A stretch of 64,000 nt of DNA from Labilithrix sp. (lineage in GTDB: Bacteria > Myxococcota_A > Polyangia > Polyangiales > Polyangiaceae): NCBI GenBank assembly GCA_019637225.1, contig JAHBWC010000015.1:1-64000 (forward strand), given 5' to 3'. The notes below the pieces were generated by a model. It saw only the letters and a list, made by a program, of their open reading frames with translations, was not told the DNA's origin and ran no database searches. The position numbers were made by a program, and so were the translations under genes. Position 1 is the first letter of the stretch, and each line of letters starts with the position of its first letter. Below, piece by piece: positions 1-10,548 of the stretch.

Positions 1-1456
1 CCTCTTCCTCGGGCTCCTCGCTCTCGCGGCTCGCGCCGAGCGCGGTGGGCGGCGCGAGCTCCGCGCCCTCGGAGCCCGGCGAGCCGTCGCCAGGAAAGCG
101 CTGGGTGGGAGGCTGATCGTTCAACGCCAGCGTCCCCGGACGCGCGGGGATGCGCGGCGCCGACGGAGGCGCACCCGCGGCGCGCGCGGGGGGCTGCCCG
201 GGCGCGAGGGGCTGCCCGGGCACGGGGGGCAGGCCGGGTACGGCGGGCGCGGCGGGCGCGGCGGGCGCGGCGGGTACGCGAGGCGAGCTCGGTCCACGCA
301 ACGACGACGGGAGCGGCGGAGCGCCGGCCGCGGCTCGCGGCCCGTCGAGCTTCGGCATCACCGCGCCGATCGGCATCGTCTTGTCCATTCGCGCGGTCCC
401 CGGCGTCTTCGCGGGGAGATGCGGGGCCGGCGCCATCCCGGCCTGCGTGCTCCGGGCGACCGGCGGAACGTGCATCGCGAGCGGCGGCGTCTCCTTCGCG
501 GCCTGCGCGTGCTTCTGCTCGCTCGCCGCGCTGGCGGCGATCGCGAGCGCTTGCCAGAGCTCGCCCACGCTCTGCCAGCGCTCGCGCGGATCGAGCTTCG
601 TCGCGCGCGCGAAGATCTGCTCGACCTCGTCCGGCACGTCGAGGCCGAGCGACCGCGGGGTCGGCCGCCGCGCGGGATCGATCGCCTTGTGCGCGAACTC
701 GCCGAGGTGCTGGCCTTCGTTCACGCAGCGGTCGCGGAGCGCCTCGAGGAGGACCAGCGCGAAGGCGTAGACGTCGGAGGCGGCGCCGACCTGACCGATG
801 CCGTCGTCGAACTGCTCCGGCGCTCCGTATGCAGGCGCGAAGATCCGGATCTGCCCCACGGTCTGCGTCCGCGCGATGTCGAGCGTCGAGTCGTCGAGGA
901 TCTTCGCGACGCCGAAGTCGAGCACCTTCATCTTGGTGCCCTGCGGACTGGACGCGAGGAACAGGTTGCCCGGGTTGAGGTCGCGATGGATGACGCCCTG
1001 CGAGTGCGCGTGGCCGAGGCCGTCCGCCGCGGAGGCGAAGAGCTTCACGACCTCCTCGAGCGACCGGCCTCCTTGCCCGGCGTTGCGGCGGAGCGTGAAC
1101 TCGTTCGCGAGCGAGCGCCCCTCCATCCACTCGAGGATCATGAACGGAACGACGAGGCCCGTCGGCGCCTGCCAGGTCCCGGCGGCGATGCTGCGGACGA
1201 CGTTCAGGTTGCCCTGCGAGAGGCGGTAGAGGATGCGACTCTCGTCGCGGAAGCGCTTCGCGAACTCGTCGACGAGCGCCGGCGAGAGCGCCGGCGGCAG
1301 CTTCAGGCACTTGATCGCGATCGGCTCGTCGAGCCCGAGGTGATGGCCGCGGTAGACCGCGCTGAACCCGCCCTCCCCGACGAGGCGGTCGACGCGGAAC
1401 TGCGCGTCGAGCACCTGCCCCACGATCCCGAACGGATCGACCGCGTGATTCTGCAC
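1..1456 (-). CDS. Ser/Thr protein kinase (Hanks type), C-terminus cut by window edge
   Basis: This is the N-terminal and middle part of a eukaryotic-type Ser/Thr kinase that runs off the left edge. The start is the GTG at 1456: an in-frame TGA lies at 1471-1469 and no other start codon lies between. The kinase domain covers roughly residues 10-285, with a glycine loop (GEGGFSAVY), the ATP lysine in AIKCLK, HRDLNPGN near residue 157, DFGVAK and APEQF. The catalytic-loop lysine expected in HRDLKPxN is asparagine. The other ~170 visible residues are Pro/Ala/Gly-rich, with an Ala-Ala-Pro run encoded near 240-280; such tails usually lead to a membrane or sensor part, here out of view. It lies 12 bp downstream of the membrane protein gene and is probably co-transcribed with it. 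Its substrate is unknown. Confidence 0.9.
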   Translation of the reverse strand, partial: MQNHAVDPFGIVGQVLDAQFRVDRLVGEGGFSAVYRGHHLGLDEPIAIKCLKLPPALSPALVDEFAKRFRDESRILYRLSQGNLNVVRSIAAGTWQAPTGLVVPFMILEWMEGRSLANEFTLRRNAGQGGRSLEEVVKLFASAADGLGHAHSQGVIHRDLNPGNLFLASSPQGTKMKVLDFGVAKILDDSTLDIARTQTVGQIRIFAPAYGAPEQFDDGIGQVGAASDVYAFALVLLEALRDRCVNEGQHLGEFAHKAIDPARRPTPRSLGLDVPDEVEQIFARATKLDPRERWQSVGELWQALAIAASAASEQKHAQAAKETPPLAMHVPPVARSTQAGMAPAPHLPAKTPGTARMDKTMPIGAVMPKLDGPRAAAGAPPLPSSLRGPSSPRVPAAPAAPAAPAVPGLPPVPGQPLAPGQPPARAAGAPPSAPRIPARPGTLALNDQPPTQRFPGDGSPGSEGAELAPPTALGASRESEEPEEE

Positions 1457-1468
1457 GGAGGCACCATA

Positions 1469-2545
1469 TCAGCTGCCAGCAGCGGTGCCGATCGGTAGCT
1501 GTTTTCCCCCGCGAATGCGGCCGCGGCCCTCGAGGAGCAGCAGCGTCGCGGCGCCGAGCTCGAGCGGGCCGTGGAAGACCGCGAGCCGCAGGTACCCGTC
1601 GCGCGCAGCGGCGAGCTCGAAGCACGCCCACGCCGCGAGCCCGACCCCCACGACGCCGGTCGCCGCGACGACGGGGCGCCCGAGGTCGGCGACGAGCGCG
1701 CGCAGGCTGCTCGCGAAGGAGCGCAGGCCGGGGCGCGGGCGATCGTCCTCCGGGACGAGCCGCACCCAGACCGCGTAGTGGACCGACTGCGCGAAGGCGA
1801 ACGCCAGGACCGCGCGGACCGCCATCACGGGATCGCCGAGCGGGGCCAGCGCGCCGACGAGGGCGTCGGCGGCGGGGAGGTCGATTCCAAAGAGGCGCGA
1901 GCCGGGAGCGCCGTCGAGGACGAGGCGCGAGTCGAGCGCGCCGAGCCCGATCGCGACGACGCCGAGGACGAAGCCGAGCACGACGAGCCCGTGGAGACGC
2001 GAGCGTCGCCGTGACCAGAGCGCGAAGAGCGCGACGGCGATCGCGTTGTGCGCGTGCGCGAGCGCGACGTCGGCGACGCGGCCGAGCCGGAAGCACGCGG
2101 CGACCATCAGCGCGCCGGCGAGCGCGACCACGAGCCGGTGGCCGCGAGGTGCACGCGCGACGAGCGCCGCGCCCGCGATCGCCGACATGGAGACCCACGC
2201 GTGCGGGTGGAGAAACGAGAGGCACGCCGGCGCGGCGACGAAGAGCCAGAAGCCCGCGCGGCGATGCAGGCCGGGCCGAGCGACGAGGTAGCGCACGTCC
2301 GCCGCGAGGTGCGGGACGCCGAGGACGAGCGGCCCCACCATGAGGAGGGCCATCGGCGCGGCGACCGTCAGCGCGAAGGCCGCCGCGATCGCGACGAGGC
2401 CGTACGCCACGACGCGCCGCTCGCGATCGCCGAGCAGGCGGGGCGCGAGCGGCGCGACGAGCCGGAGCGTGCGCGCGCGGAGCGCGTCGAGCGTCGCGAC
2501 CGGGCCGCCGGCAGCCGCGCGTGCGTGCTCAGCGATCGAGCGCAA
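1469..2545 (-). CDS. Polytopic membrane protein of unknown function
   Basis: A 358-residue protein that I do not recognise with confidence. It begins with an Arg-rich cytoplasmic segment (about residues 1-45), followed by some nine to ten hydrophobic segments. Several histidines sit at membrane boundaries in motifs that look conserved: GVPHLAADVRYL, AHAHNAIAVALF, QSVHYAVWVRLVP and FHGPLELG. Histidines placed this way suggest a membrane-embedded metal site or a carotenoid-cleavage-type enzyme (Brp/Blh-like), but I cannot confirm either. It overlaps the 3' end of the upstream outer-membrane protein gene by 17 bp and ends 12 bp before the kinase start, so the three genes probably form one transcript. 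Confidence is high that it is coding and low on function. Confidence 0.75.
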   Translation of the reverse strand: MRSIAEHARAAAGGPVATLDALRARTLRLVAPLAPRLLGDRERRVVAYGLVAIAAAFALTVAAPMALLMVGPLVLGVPHLAADVRYLVARPGLHRRAGFWLFVAAPACLSFLHPHAWVSMSAIAGAALVARAPRGHRLVVALAGALMVAACFRLGRVADVALAHAHNAIAVALFALWSRRRSRLHGLVVLGFVLGVVAIGLGALDSRLVLDGAPGSRLFGIDLPAADALVGALAPLGDPVMAVRAVLAFAFAQSVHYAVWVRLVPEDDRPRPGLRSFASSLRALVADLGRPVVAATGVVGVGLAAWACFELAAARDGYLRLAVFHGPLELGAATLLLLEGRGRIRGGKQLPIGTAAGS

Positions 2546-3215
2546 CGCCGCTGCCGTACCAGACGACGCGGAGGCCGGTGGTCGCCCAGTGGCGCTCGGC
2601 CGAGGGCGCGCGGATCGCGTTGTACTCGACGTAGGGCCCGAGCGCGGCGTGGCCGCCGAGGAGGCGCGCGAGGCGCCACTCGTGGTGGATCCCGATCCCG
2701 AGGAAGGACTGCGAGCCGTCGGCGCTGGGGTACGGCCCCTTCGCCCGGAGCTCGGTGATCCCGAAGCCGAGCTGCCCGTAGATCGCGGCGTCCGCGAGGG
2801 CCGGGACGAGCTTCACGAGCGGGAACACCTCGCCGCGGAAGCCGGCGCCCCACCCGGTCGACTTCCATTGCTCGCTCTCGAACGTCGCGATCGTGACCAT
2901 CGGGCCGAAGCTCACGTAGTCGTTGAACGCGCCCATGAGGAAGTACGAGGACGACCAGCCAACGAGCAGCGGGCTCGACGAGTAGAAGTCGGGGTTGCCG
3001 AAGAACCGCGCGCTGTTCGGGTAGCCGCTCGCGCCCGCGAACGCGATGCCTCCCGACGCGCCGAGCGTGAGGCCGTTGCGCCGCTCGGGCTTGACGTCGC
3101 GCTGGGTCGACGCGTCCGCGCCGGTCTTGCCGGTCTCGAGCTCCGCCCTCGCGTCGGCCGCGACGAGCGCGAGAGATCCCCCGAGCAGCAACGAGGTGAG
3201 GGCGCGACACTTCAC
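2529..3215 (-). CDS. Probable outer-membrane beta-barrel-like protein
   Basis: A secreted protein of about 228 residues. I chose the GTG at 3215 because a GTAAGG ribosome site sits 8 nt upstream and the protein then starts directly with a signal peptide (n-region VKCR, hydrophobic core SLLLGGSLALVA, likely cleavage after ADARA). A GTG at 3224 is an alternative. The mature part has alternating hydrophobic and polar residues, many Gly, Tyr and Trp, and ends GLRVVWYGSG, consistent with a small beta-barrel; no enzyme motif is visible. It is the first gene of the leftward group with the membrane protein and kinase, and it diverges from glyA across about 150 bp. The family is not identified. Confidence 0.7.
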   Translation of the reverse strand: MKCRALTSLLLGGSLALVAADARAELETGKTGADASTQRDVKPERRNGLTLGASGGIAFAGASGYPNSARFFGNPDFYSSSPLLVGWSSSYFLMGAFNDYVSFGPMVTIATFESEQWKSTGWGAGFRGEVFPLVKLVPALADAAIYGQLGFGITELRAKGPYPSADGSQSFLGIGIHHEWRLARLLGGHAALGPYVEYNAIRAPSAERHWATTGLRVVWYGSGVALDR

Positions 3216-3367
3216 GGGTCGCACCTTACCGCATGAGGCGGCGCCCCGTCGACGCAGAGCCGCGGAGCCGAGCGCGCGGCGGGCGCGCGCGACCGATCCG
3301 GGCCCGAGACGGCGGCCCGGCCGCAACCGAGCAGACGGACCCGACCACGTCGTGGTAATCCGCTGGC

Positions 3368-4642
<1,275 letters not shown>

Positions 4643-4830
4643 CCGAGGTCCGCGCGCCGCGGGAGAGCTTCTTCACGCGGACCCTCGGAGATCGTTGACG
4701 ATCCAACGAATCGATGGATGGGTGGAGGTGCGCACACCTCCGACATGGAGCGCGCGCGCGCTCGACGAAGTCGCCTTGAGACGCTCTTGGGAGGCCGGCT
4801 CGCGCCGGTCCGAAACTACGGTGCGCGCCC

Positions 4831-5868
4831 ATGCAGCACCTTCTTTGGGGGGCCGTCGGCGCCCCCGTGTCCCCCAAAGACGTCGCGACGGTCCCGTCGG
4901 CGGCGCGTCGCGCCTTCGTGTTCGCATCGCTGGTCGCGCTCACAGCGTGCGCGCCGCGCGCGAGCGAAGCGCCGCCCGTGAAGACCGCGCCGCCGGTCTC
5001 CGTCGCGGCGGCCTCGCTCGAGTCGACCGCGCCCGTCGCGGCGCCCGACGCGACCGACGCGCCCGACGTCGCGATGGCGAAGCACTGGCAGGGCTTCGGC
5101 GTCTCGAAGTGCTCTTACCTCGCGCCGAGCGAAGACTTCATCGGCGACGATGGCGGCGTCGACGTCGTCTTCCATTTCCACGCCGGCCAGATGTCCGAGC
5201 GCGAGATGCGCGAGAGCGGCGTCCGCGGCGTCTTCGTCTCGTGCGGCTACGGCGTCGGCAGCGGCGGCTACGCGCGCGCATTCGAGGACGAGGGGCGCTT
5301 CGGCGTCATGATGAAGCGCCTCACGAGGGCCATCGGGACGTCGGCGAAGCGGAGCGACGTCCACCTGCGCCGCCTCACGCTCGCGTCGTGGAGCGCGGGC
5401 TTCGCGGCGGTGAGCCGGATCCTCGCCGTGCCCGAGTGGTACGAGGCGACGGACACGGTCGTCCTCCTCGACAGCCTCCACGCGCAATACGTCGACGGCG
5501 AAGGGCCCGCGCGCGGCGCCGATCACGTCGACGTCAAGATGCTGAAGCGCTTCGTCCGCTTCGCGACGGACGCGGCCGCGGGCAACAAAACGATGGTGAT
5601 CACGCACTCGGCGATCGTCCCGCCCGACTACGCGAGCACGACGGAGGCGACCGAGGCGCTGCTGTTCGAGGTCGGCGTCGTCCCCGTCGCCGCGAGCGAG
5701 AAGAACGCGCGCGGGATGACCCCGTCGATCGAGGCCGACGAAGGGGGGCTCCACGTGCGCGGTTTCCGCGGCATGGGCCCACGGGACCACTTCGATCACC
5801 TGCACATGATCGGCAGCGTGCTCCGGACGTGGGTCGTCCCGCGCTGGTACGCGCCCGCGCCGCTCTGA
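4831..5868 (+). CDS. Lipoprotein with alpha/beta-hydrolase-like features
   Basis: A 345-residue predicted lipoprotein. The signal peptide is residues about 25-42 with lipobox LTAC, followed by a Pro/Ala/Val linker. The folded part starts near residue 80: a strand VDVVFHFHAG, then a nucleophile-elbow-like SWSAGF, a DSLHAQY strand and a C-terminal HFDHLHMIG that could supply the histidine. This order fits an alpha/beta hydrolase, but it is inference. The ATG at 4831 has no clear ribosome site and gives an unusually long n-region; the in-frame GTG at 4867 is the alternative. A 9-bp inverted repeat overlaps these first codons. Stand-alone gene between glyA and the sugar transferase. Confidence 0.7.
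   Translation: MQHLLWGAVGAPVSPKDVATVPSAARRAFVFASLVALTACAPRASEAPPVKTAPPVSVAAASLESTAPVAAPDATDAPDVAMAKHWQGFGVSKCSYLAPSEDFIGDDGGVDVVFHFHAGQMSEREMRESGVRGVFVSCGYGVGSGGYARAFEDEGRFGVMMKRLTRAIGTSAKRSDVHLRRLTLASWSAGFAAVSRILAVPEWYEATDTVVLLDSLHAQYVDGEGPARGADHVDVKMLKRFVRFATDAAAGNKTMVITHSAIVPPDYASTTEATEALLFEVGVVPVAASEKNARGMTPSIEADEGGLHVRGFRGMGPRDHFDHLHMIGSVLRTWVVPRWYAPAPL
4843..4879. promoter_or_regulatory. Perfect 9-bp inverted repeat at the start of the lipoprotein gene
   Basis: CTTTGGGGG (4843-4851) pairs with CCCCCAAAG (4871-4879) across 19 nt, and the inner G-run and C-run can extend the pairing. The second arm overlaps the alternative GTG start at 4867. It could be an operator if transcription begins upstream, or an mRNA hairpin masking the start. 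Function is inference. Confidence 0.4.
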
Positions 5869-6045
5869 CGTCGATCGCCTGCCCTTCGAGCGACGCGCGG
5901 GCGCTCGACGCCGCCGCGGCCTCGAACCGCCCTCGCGCTCGGCACCTCATCGCCCCCGCACGTCGCCGCGTCGCCGGCGCCGCCGCGATCGGTCGCACCT
6001 GAAACCGTCGGCGCGGCGATCCCCCGCCCACGCGGGATTGCGCTG

Positions 6046-6051
6046 TATACT
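6046..6051 (+). promoter_or_regulatory. Possible -10 element, near-leaderless transcript
   Basis: TATACT lies 6 nt upstream of the GTG start at 6058, in otherwise very GC-rich DNA. If used, transcription would start at or next to the start codon, giving a leaderless message. No good -35 is seen at the right spacing, so this is weak. Confidence 0.3.
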
Positions 6052-6057
6052 CCCGCC

Positions 6058-8961
6058 GTGAGCGACCCTGAGAACGGTGGGGCGAAGTCACCGGGCATCG
6101 CCGAGCTTCCCGGCAATGCCGACGACGCGAGCGGCGCGCCGTCATCCGGAGCGGCGCCCCTCACGGCGACCCCGCCCCCTGTCTCCGCCGCGCCCCCGAC
6201 GGCGAAGGAGCGCGTGGACGTCTCCGCCACGCAGGCGTCGGCGGTCAACCCGCTGCACACGCCCGAGGGCAAGGCGCGCGCCGCTGCGATGAAGCGGCTC
6301 GGCCAGACCGCGATCGGCATCGCGCCGCCGGCGCTCGGGAGCCACGGACCGCCCGACGCGAAGGCGCCCGCGCCGACGAACGCCGCGCCCAGGCCGGTGA
6401 GCGTGCCGCCCGCGCCGCGCGCCGACGCGCGCGCGAGTGAGCGGCCGCCTGCCCCGAGCGGGCCTCCCCCGCCGAGCGCGCCGCCGCCCGCGTTCGCGAA
6501 CGCCTCGCCTGCCGCGTTCACCGACACGCTGGTCGCGGTCGCCCCTCCTCCTCTGGTCAAGCTCGGTGCGACTGCTGACCACCCGCTCGCGGCGACGACG
6601 AAGAGCGCCAGCATCGCGCCGGCCGACGGAGCCAAGATCGGGAGCACGACGCTGATCGGCACGGCGCCGCCGCCCGCGGCGGTCCCCGTTCAGCCCGCGC
6701 CGATCGTCCCGCGGCGGCGGACGCCGTCGAAGGGTATCCCCGCGGCCGCGCCGGTCGGAGACGTCGCCGCTTTCTCGCCGAAGGTGACGCCGCTGGCCGG
6801 CACGGCGATCCCGAAGATCACGCCCGCGGCCGGGACGCCGCCCGGCCCCGAGCCCGTCGTCGTGAAGGTGAAGGAGAAGGAGCCCGGGCTCTCGGTCCCG
6901 CCGCCGATCATCCGCATCCCGCAGGGCGGGCTCCTCGGCGGGTCGACGTCGGCGACGATGAAGCACGCCGGGACGCTCATCTGCGAGATCCTCGTGAAGA
7001 ACGGGGCGGTCACCGAGGAGATGGTCGACAAGGCCCTCGCGCTCCAGGAGGAGCGCGGCGGGCAGATCGGACGCATCCTCGTCTCGCTCGGAGCGTGCAC
7101 CGAGGAGGCGATCGCGCGGGCGCTCATCGAGCAGCTCAAGGTCCGCAAGGACGAAGGACACCTCAGCGACATCTCGACGGCCGCGCGCGAACAGAAGGAC
7201 GTCGTCGGCCTCAAGGTCCTCACGCGCCCGACGCGCACCGTCGCGACGCTGCTCGCCACCGACGTGTTCTCGCTCCTCCTCGCGGCGCTCCTCGCGACGA
7301 GCGTGCACTGGTTCCGGACCTACTCGGAGCTCGGCGAGATCGACTGGACCGCGTGGCTCGTCGTCGGCCCCTCGGTCGCGCTGTGCATGCTCACGTTCCT
7401 CGGGCTCGAGCTCTACTCGCCGATGGCGAAGAGCACGCCGGACGAGATCCGCGACATCACGTTCGCCGCGTCGCTCGTGCACCTCGGAGCGTCGCTCCTC
7501 TCGACGCTCGGCGATCTCCCGATCGTCAAATGGGGGATCTTCGTCCGCGGCGTGTGGTGGGCGGCGACGCTCTTCCTCGTCCCGGTCATCCGCGCGGTCG
7601 TGCGCGGCTACCTCTCCGTGCAGCCGTGGTGGGGGATCCCCGTGTGCGTCCTCGGCGCGGCCAAGACCGGCCGCCTCGTCGTGCGCACGCTGAAGGCGCA
7701 GCCGCGCTCGGGCCTCAAGCCCGTCATGTTGCTCGACGACGACATCTCGAAGCACGGAACGCTGCGCGCGAGCTTCACCAACGAGGTGATGGACGTCTAC
7801 TCCGTGAACGTCTCGGCGGCGCACTTCCTCACCGAGTCGCAACGCGCGGAGCTCGCGAGCGACATCTTCGGCGACGACGCCGAGCGGGCGAGCCAGCCGA
7901 TCAGCTCCGACCACATCCCGATCGCCCCTCAGACGAAGGTCGAGGTCACGGGCACGCCCGGCTCGCAGAGGCCGGAGCCGAAGAAGCCGGACGGCCGGAG
8001 CAGCGAGGCCGACTTCTTCAACCCGGACAGCCAGCGGATCTCGCGCTCGCCGATCACGAAGGACGCCTCGCAGTTCCCGCGCGGCAAGTTCGCCGAGGTC
8101 GACGGCGTGCCGCTCGTCGGCGATCTGTCGCTCGCGCCGATCCTCGCCGCCCGCCTCAAGATCCCTTACGCGGTCCTGGCGATGCCCGGCGTCGACTCGA
8201 CGAAGCTCCTGCAGATCGTCGAGCGCATCGGGGGCAAGTTCACCCACCTGCTCATCATCCCCGACCTCTTCGGCTTCGCGACGATGGGCGTCCCGGCCAA
8301 GAGCCTGGGCGGCATCCTGGGCGTCGAGGTCAGGCAGCAGCTCCTCCTCCCCGGCCCGCGCCTCGCGAAGCGCATCATGGACGTCGCGCTCACGTGCTTC
8401 GGCGCGGTGTTCGTCCTGCCGTTCCTCCTCCTCATCGCCGCGCTCATCAAGCTCGACTCGAAGGGGCCCGTCTTCTACACGCAGAAGCGGCTCGGCAAGG
8501 ACGGCTCCTACTTCTCCGCCTACAAGTTTCGCACGATGCACGGCGACGGCGAGGCGCGGCTCAAGGCGATCCTCGACGCGGATCCCGCGCTTCGCGCCGA
8601 GTACGACATCTATCACAAGCTTCGGAAGGACCCGCGCGTCACCCGGATCGGTCGCGTGCTCCGGAAGTTCAGCCTCGACGAGTTCCCGCAGCTCTTGAAC
8701 GTCATCAAGGGCGACATGAGCCTCGTCGGTCCGCGCCCGTACATCGAGCGCGAGCTCACGGAGATGAGCGGCCAGGAGAAGATCATCCTCCGCGCGCCGC
8801 CCGGAATGACCGGCATGTGGCAGGTCTCGGATCGCAACGCGACGTCGTTCGCGCAGCGCGTGCAGATCGACGTCTACTACGTGCGCAACTGGTCGCCCTG
8901 GCTCGACATCCACATCCTCGCGAAGACGTTCGGCGTCGTGATCAAGGGCTCCGGCGTCTGA
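6058..8961 (+). CDS. Polyprenyl-phosphate hexose-1-phosphate transferase with GspE/MshE N-terminal-like domain
   Basis: This is the priming enzyme of Wzx/Wzy-type polysaccharide synthesis: it moves a sugar-1-phosphate onto undecaprenyl phosphate at the inner membrane. It has 967 residues and a GTG start. In order: a Pro/Ala-rich disordered region (1-295); a type II secretion GspE/MshE N-terminal-like repeat (about 302-362, with [13 protein letters not shown] and [12 protein letters not shown]); hydrophobic segments between about 394 and 520; a Rossmann-like part (from 525, [11 protein letters not shown]) interrupted by a ~115-residue polar insert; and the catalytic sugar-transferase domain (772-967, with [22 protein letters not shown] and DMSLVGPRP). 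The family is usually about 450-500 residues, so the N-terminal half is extra. The organisation resembles EpsZ/WbaP enzymes. Identity of the catalytic domain is secure; the sugar is unknown. Confidence 0.92.
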   Translation: MSDPENGGAKSPGIAELPGNADDASGAPSSGAAPLTATPPPVSAAPPTAKERVDVSATQASAVNPLHTPEGKARAAAMKRLGQTAIGIAPPALGSHGPPDAKAPAPTNAAPRPVSVPPAPRADARASERPPAPSGPPPPSAPPPAFANASPAAFTDTLVAVAPPPLVKLGATADHPLAATTKSASIAPADGAKIGSTTLIGTAPPPAAVPVQPAPIVPRRRTPSKGIPAAAPVGDVAAFSPKVTPLAGTAIPKITPAAGTPPGPEPVVVKVKEKEPGLSVPPPIIRIPQGGLLGGSTSATMKHAGTLICEILVKNGAVTEEMVDKALALQEERGGQIGRILVSLGACTEEAIARALIEQLKVRKDEGHLSDISTAAREQKDVVGLKVLTRPTRTVATLLATDVFSLLLAALLATSVHWFRTYSELGEIDWTAWLVVGPSVALCMLTFLGLELYSPMAKSTPDEIRDITFAASLVHLGASLLSTLGDLPIVKWGIFVRGVWWAATLFLVPVIRAVVRGYLSVQPWWGIPVCVLGAAKTGRLVVRTLKAQPRSGLKPVMLLDDDISKHGTLRASFTNEVMDVYSVNVSAAHFLTESQRAELASDIFGDDAERASQPISSDHIPIAPQTKVEVTGTPGSQRPEPKKPDGRSSEADFFNPDSQRISRSPITKDASQFPRGKFAEVDGVPLVGDLSLAPILAARLKIPYAVLAMPGVDSTKLLQIVERIGGKFTHLLIIPDLFGFATMGVPAKSLGGILGVEVRQQLLLPGPRLAKRIMDVALTCFGAVFVLPFLLLIAALIKLDSKGPVFYTQKRLGKDGSYFSAYKFRTMHGDGEARLKAILDADPALRAEYDIYHKLRKDPRVTRIGRVLRKFSLDEFPQLLNVIKGDMSLVGPRPYIERELTEMSGQEKIILRAPPGMTGMWQVSDRNATSFAQRVQIDVYYVRNWSPWLDIHILAKTFGVVIKGSGV

Positions 8962-8970
8962 CCGGGCTCG

Positions 8971-9846
8971 TCACGGCGTCGGGACGATCGACACGTCGTC
9001 GATGAAGACGCCGTAGTCCGCGTGGTCCCATCCGAAACAACCCCCGGTGGTCTGGACGCACGGCGCGCCCACCGCGACGCCGAGCGAGCTCGGGCTCCTC
9101 GTCCGCCTCGAGGTCATCTCGAGGACGCTCACCGGCCCGTCGTCCACCTGGATCGTCGCGCGACGCGGCCTCACGGAGACGTCGTTGGTGACCACCACGT
9201 GATGCCACTTCGGGACGAACGTCGCGGCCGCGTCGAGGACGGTGACGCTGTCGAAATCGACCGGACCGCAGCCAGGGTTCGTGTCGTCGTCGTAGGTGCC
9301 GACGTCGGCCCGCAGCCCCCCGCGGGTCAGCGAGAGCTGCCACGTGAAGTCCCAGTCGCACGCGCGTCCCCAGAGCAGGTGCGCGAGCCGGATCGTGTAG
9401 TCCGGCGTCGGCGCCGAGGCGGCGTAGAACCAGAGCGAGAGCGTGATGCGGGGCGGAGGCCTGAGGTTCTTCTCGAGGAACGGCGACTCCACGTCGCGCT
9501 TGAGCACAGCGGAGAGGCTCCGCGTTCCCGAGTGGGCCTGCGCGGTGGTGATCGTGACGTTGCCGCCCATCCGCTCGAACGAGCCGAGTACGTCGTCGCG
9601 CTCGAAGTCGTCGCAGAGAAGCGCGTCCGCGGGGCACGTGAAGGGCGGCGCGCTGTTTCCCGACGGGCCGTCCGTCGACGCGTCGACGCCGCCGTCGGTC
9701 TCGGCGATGACCGGGGCGGCGTCGACCTCGGCGGAGGTCTCGCCTCGCCAGACGTCGTCGGACGGGCCGAAGAGGAGGCTACAGCCGGCGAGCGACGCGG
9801 CGAGCGCTGCGGAGAGCGCGCTGGCGAGGCCACACCGAAGCCGCAT
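8971..9846 (-). CDS. Lipoprotein with LamG/concanavalin-like fold
   Basis: A lipoprotein of about 291 residues. I use the ATG at 9846, which begins directly with a signal peptide (MRLRCGL, lipobox LAGC); the ATG 33 nt upstream gives an unlikely leader. After an acidic linker comes a domain opening with LLCDDFER, followed by strands such as HSGTRSLSAVL, ITLSLWFYA, KWHHVVVTND and the final YGVFIDDVSIV. This strand order is typical of the LamG/jelly-roll lipoproteins common in myxobacteria, which often bind glycans. No catalytic residues are evident. It converges with the sugar-transferase gene (9 bp between stops) and diverges from the acetyltransferase gene. Confidence 0.8.
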   Translation of the reverse strand: MRLRCGLASALSAALAASLAGCSLLFGPSDDVWRGETSAEVDAAPVIAETDGGVDASTDGPSGNSAPPFTCPADALLCDDFERDDVLGSFERMGGNVTITTAQAHSGTRSLSAVLKRDVESPFLEKNLRPPPRITLSLWFYAASAPTPDYTIRLAHLLWGRACDWDFTWQLSLTRGGLRADVGTYDDDTNPGCGPVDFDSVTVLDAAATFVPKWHHVVVTNDVSVRPRRATIQVDDGPVSVLEMTSRRTRSPSSLGVAVGAPCVQTTGGCFGWDHADYGVFIDDVSIVPTP

Positions 9847-9948
9847 GGTCTCAGTTTGCCAGACCTTTCGAGAATGCAAAGCCCCGCGGTGATCGCCTCG
9901 GGCGGCCGTATCCCGCGGGCGGCCTCGCGGCTGCTACCATCGTCACCG

Positions 9949-10548
9949 ATGGGCCTCCTCAGGAAGATCGCCGCCGACGCCTTCGAGCTCGCACGAGCAC
10001 TCCGGAGCGAACGATCGGACGAGGCCGCGGGCGCGCGCCCGTCGACGAAGGACGCGGTGCGCGCGGCCCTCACGCAGGACGGGTACAAGGTCCTCCTCAT
10101 GAGCCGCGTCCGCGAGACCGCGCGGCGCTGGCACGTCCCCGGAGTCAACCACGCGCTCCGACTCGTGACGACGGTGCTCTACAGCATCGAGATCGGCAAC
10201 GACATCGAGCTCGGCGAGGGCATCAACTTCACGCACACGCTGGGCACGGTCATCGGCGGCACTTCGAAGGTGGGCTCGCGCGTGAAGTTCATGGGCAACA
10301 ACACGATCGGCACGGCCAAGGACAACGGCTGCCCGGTGATCGAAGACGACGTCGTCATCGGCTGCGGCGCGCGGGTGCTCGGACCGATCCGCATCGGGCG
10401 CGGCGCGTTCATCGGCGCGAACGCGGTCGTGCTCACCGACGTGCCTCCCGGCGCGATCGCGACGGGGATCCCCGCGAAGGTCCACGAGCGTGGCAACGGC
10501 GCGGCGGGCGCCGCCAAGAGCGGCACCTCGACGAACGGCGCGGACTGA
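9949..10548 (+). CDS. Serine O-acetyltransferase-like hexapeptide-repeat protein
   Basis: A 199-residue left-handed beta-helix acyltransferase. The N-terminus is helical; from about residue 82 it carries CysE-type coils: IGNDIELGEG, INFTHTLGTVIGG, VIEDDVVIGCGARVLG, IRIGRGAFIGANAVV and the closing DVPPGAIATGIPAKV. Acetyl-CoA is the expected donor. Catalytic His is probably in NFTHTLGTVIGG. It could be a true serine acetyltransferase for cysteine synthesis, but no cysK lies nearby, and the setting among EPS genes (priming transferase, OPX) favours acetylation of a polysaccharide or its precursor; this is inference. A related domain is fused to a glycosyltransferase at 17250-18950. The last ~15 residues are a low-complexity tail. 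Confidence 0.85.
   Translation: MGLLRKIAADAFELARALRSERSDEAAGARPSTKDAVRAALTQDGYKVLLMSRVRETARRWHVPGVNHALRLVTTVLYSIEIGNDIELGEGINFTHTLGTVIGGTSKVGSRVKFMGNNTIGTAKDNGCPVIEDDVVIGCGARVLGPIRIGRGAFIGANAVVLTDVPPGAIATGIPAKVHERGNGAAGAAKSGTSTNGAD

Noticed and set aside
1469..2545. Beta-carotene cleavage enzyme (Brp/Blh) assignment
   Set aside because: Membrane histidines hint at it, but I could not match the family's diagnostic motifs, so the gene is left as unknown.
6142..8913. Open frame of about 920 codons on the - strand
   Set aside because: Antisense to the sugar transferase, charged low-complexity product without motifs.
9949..10548. Housekeeping cysE
   Set aside because: The fold fits, but no cysteine gene is nearby and it sits between EPS components, so I did not assign the symbol.
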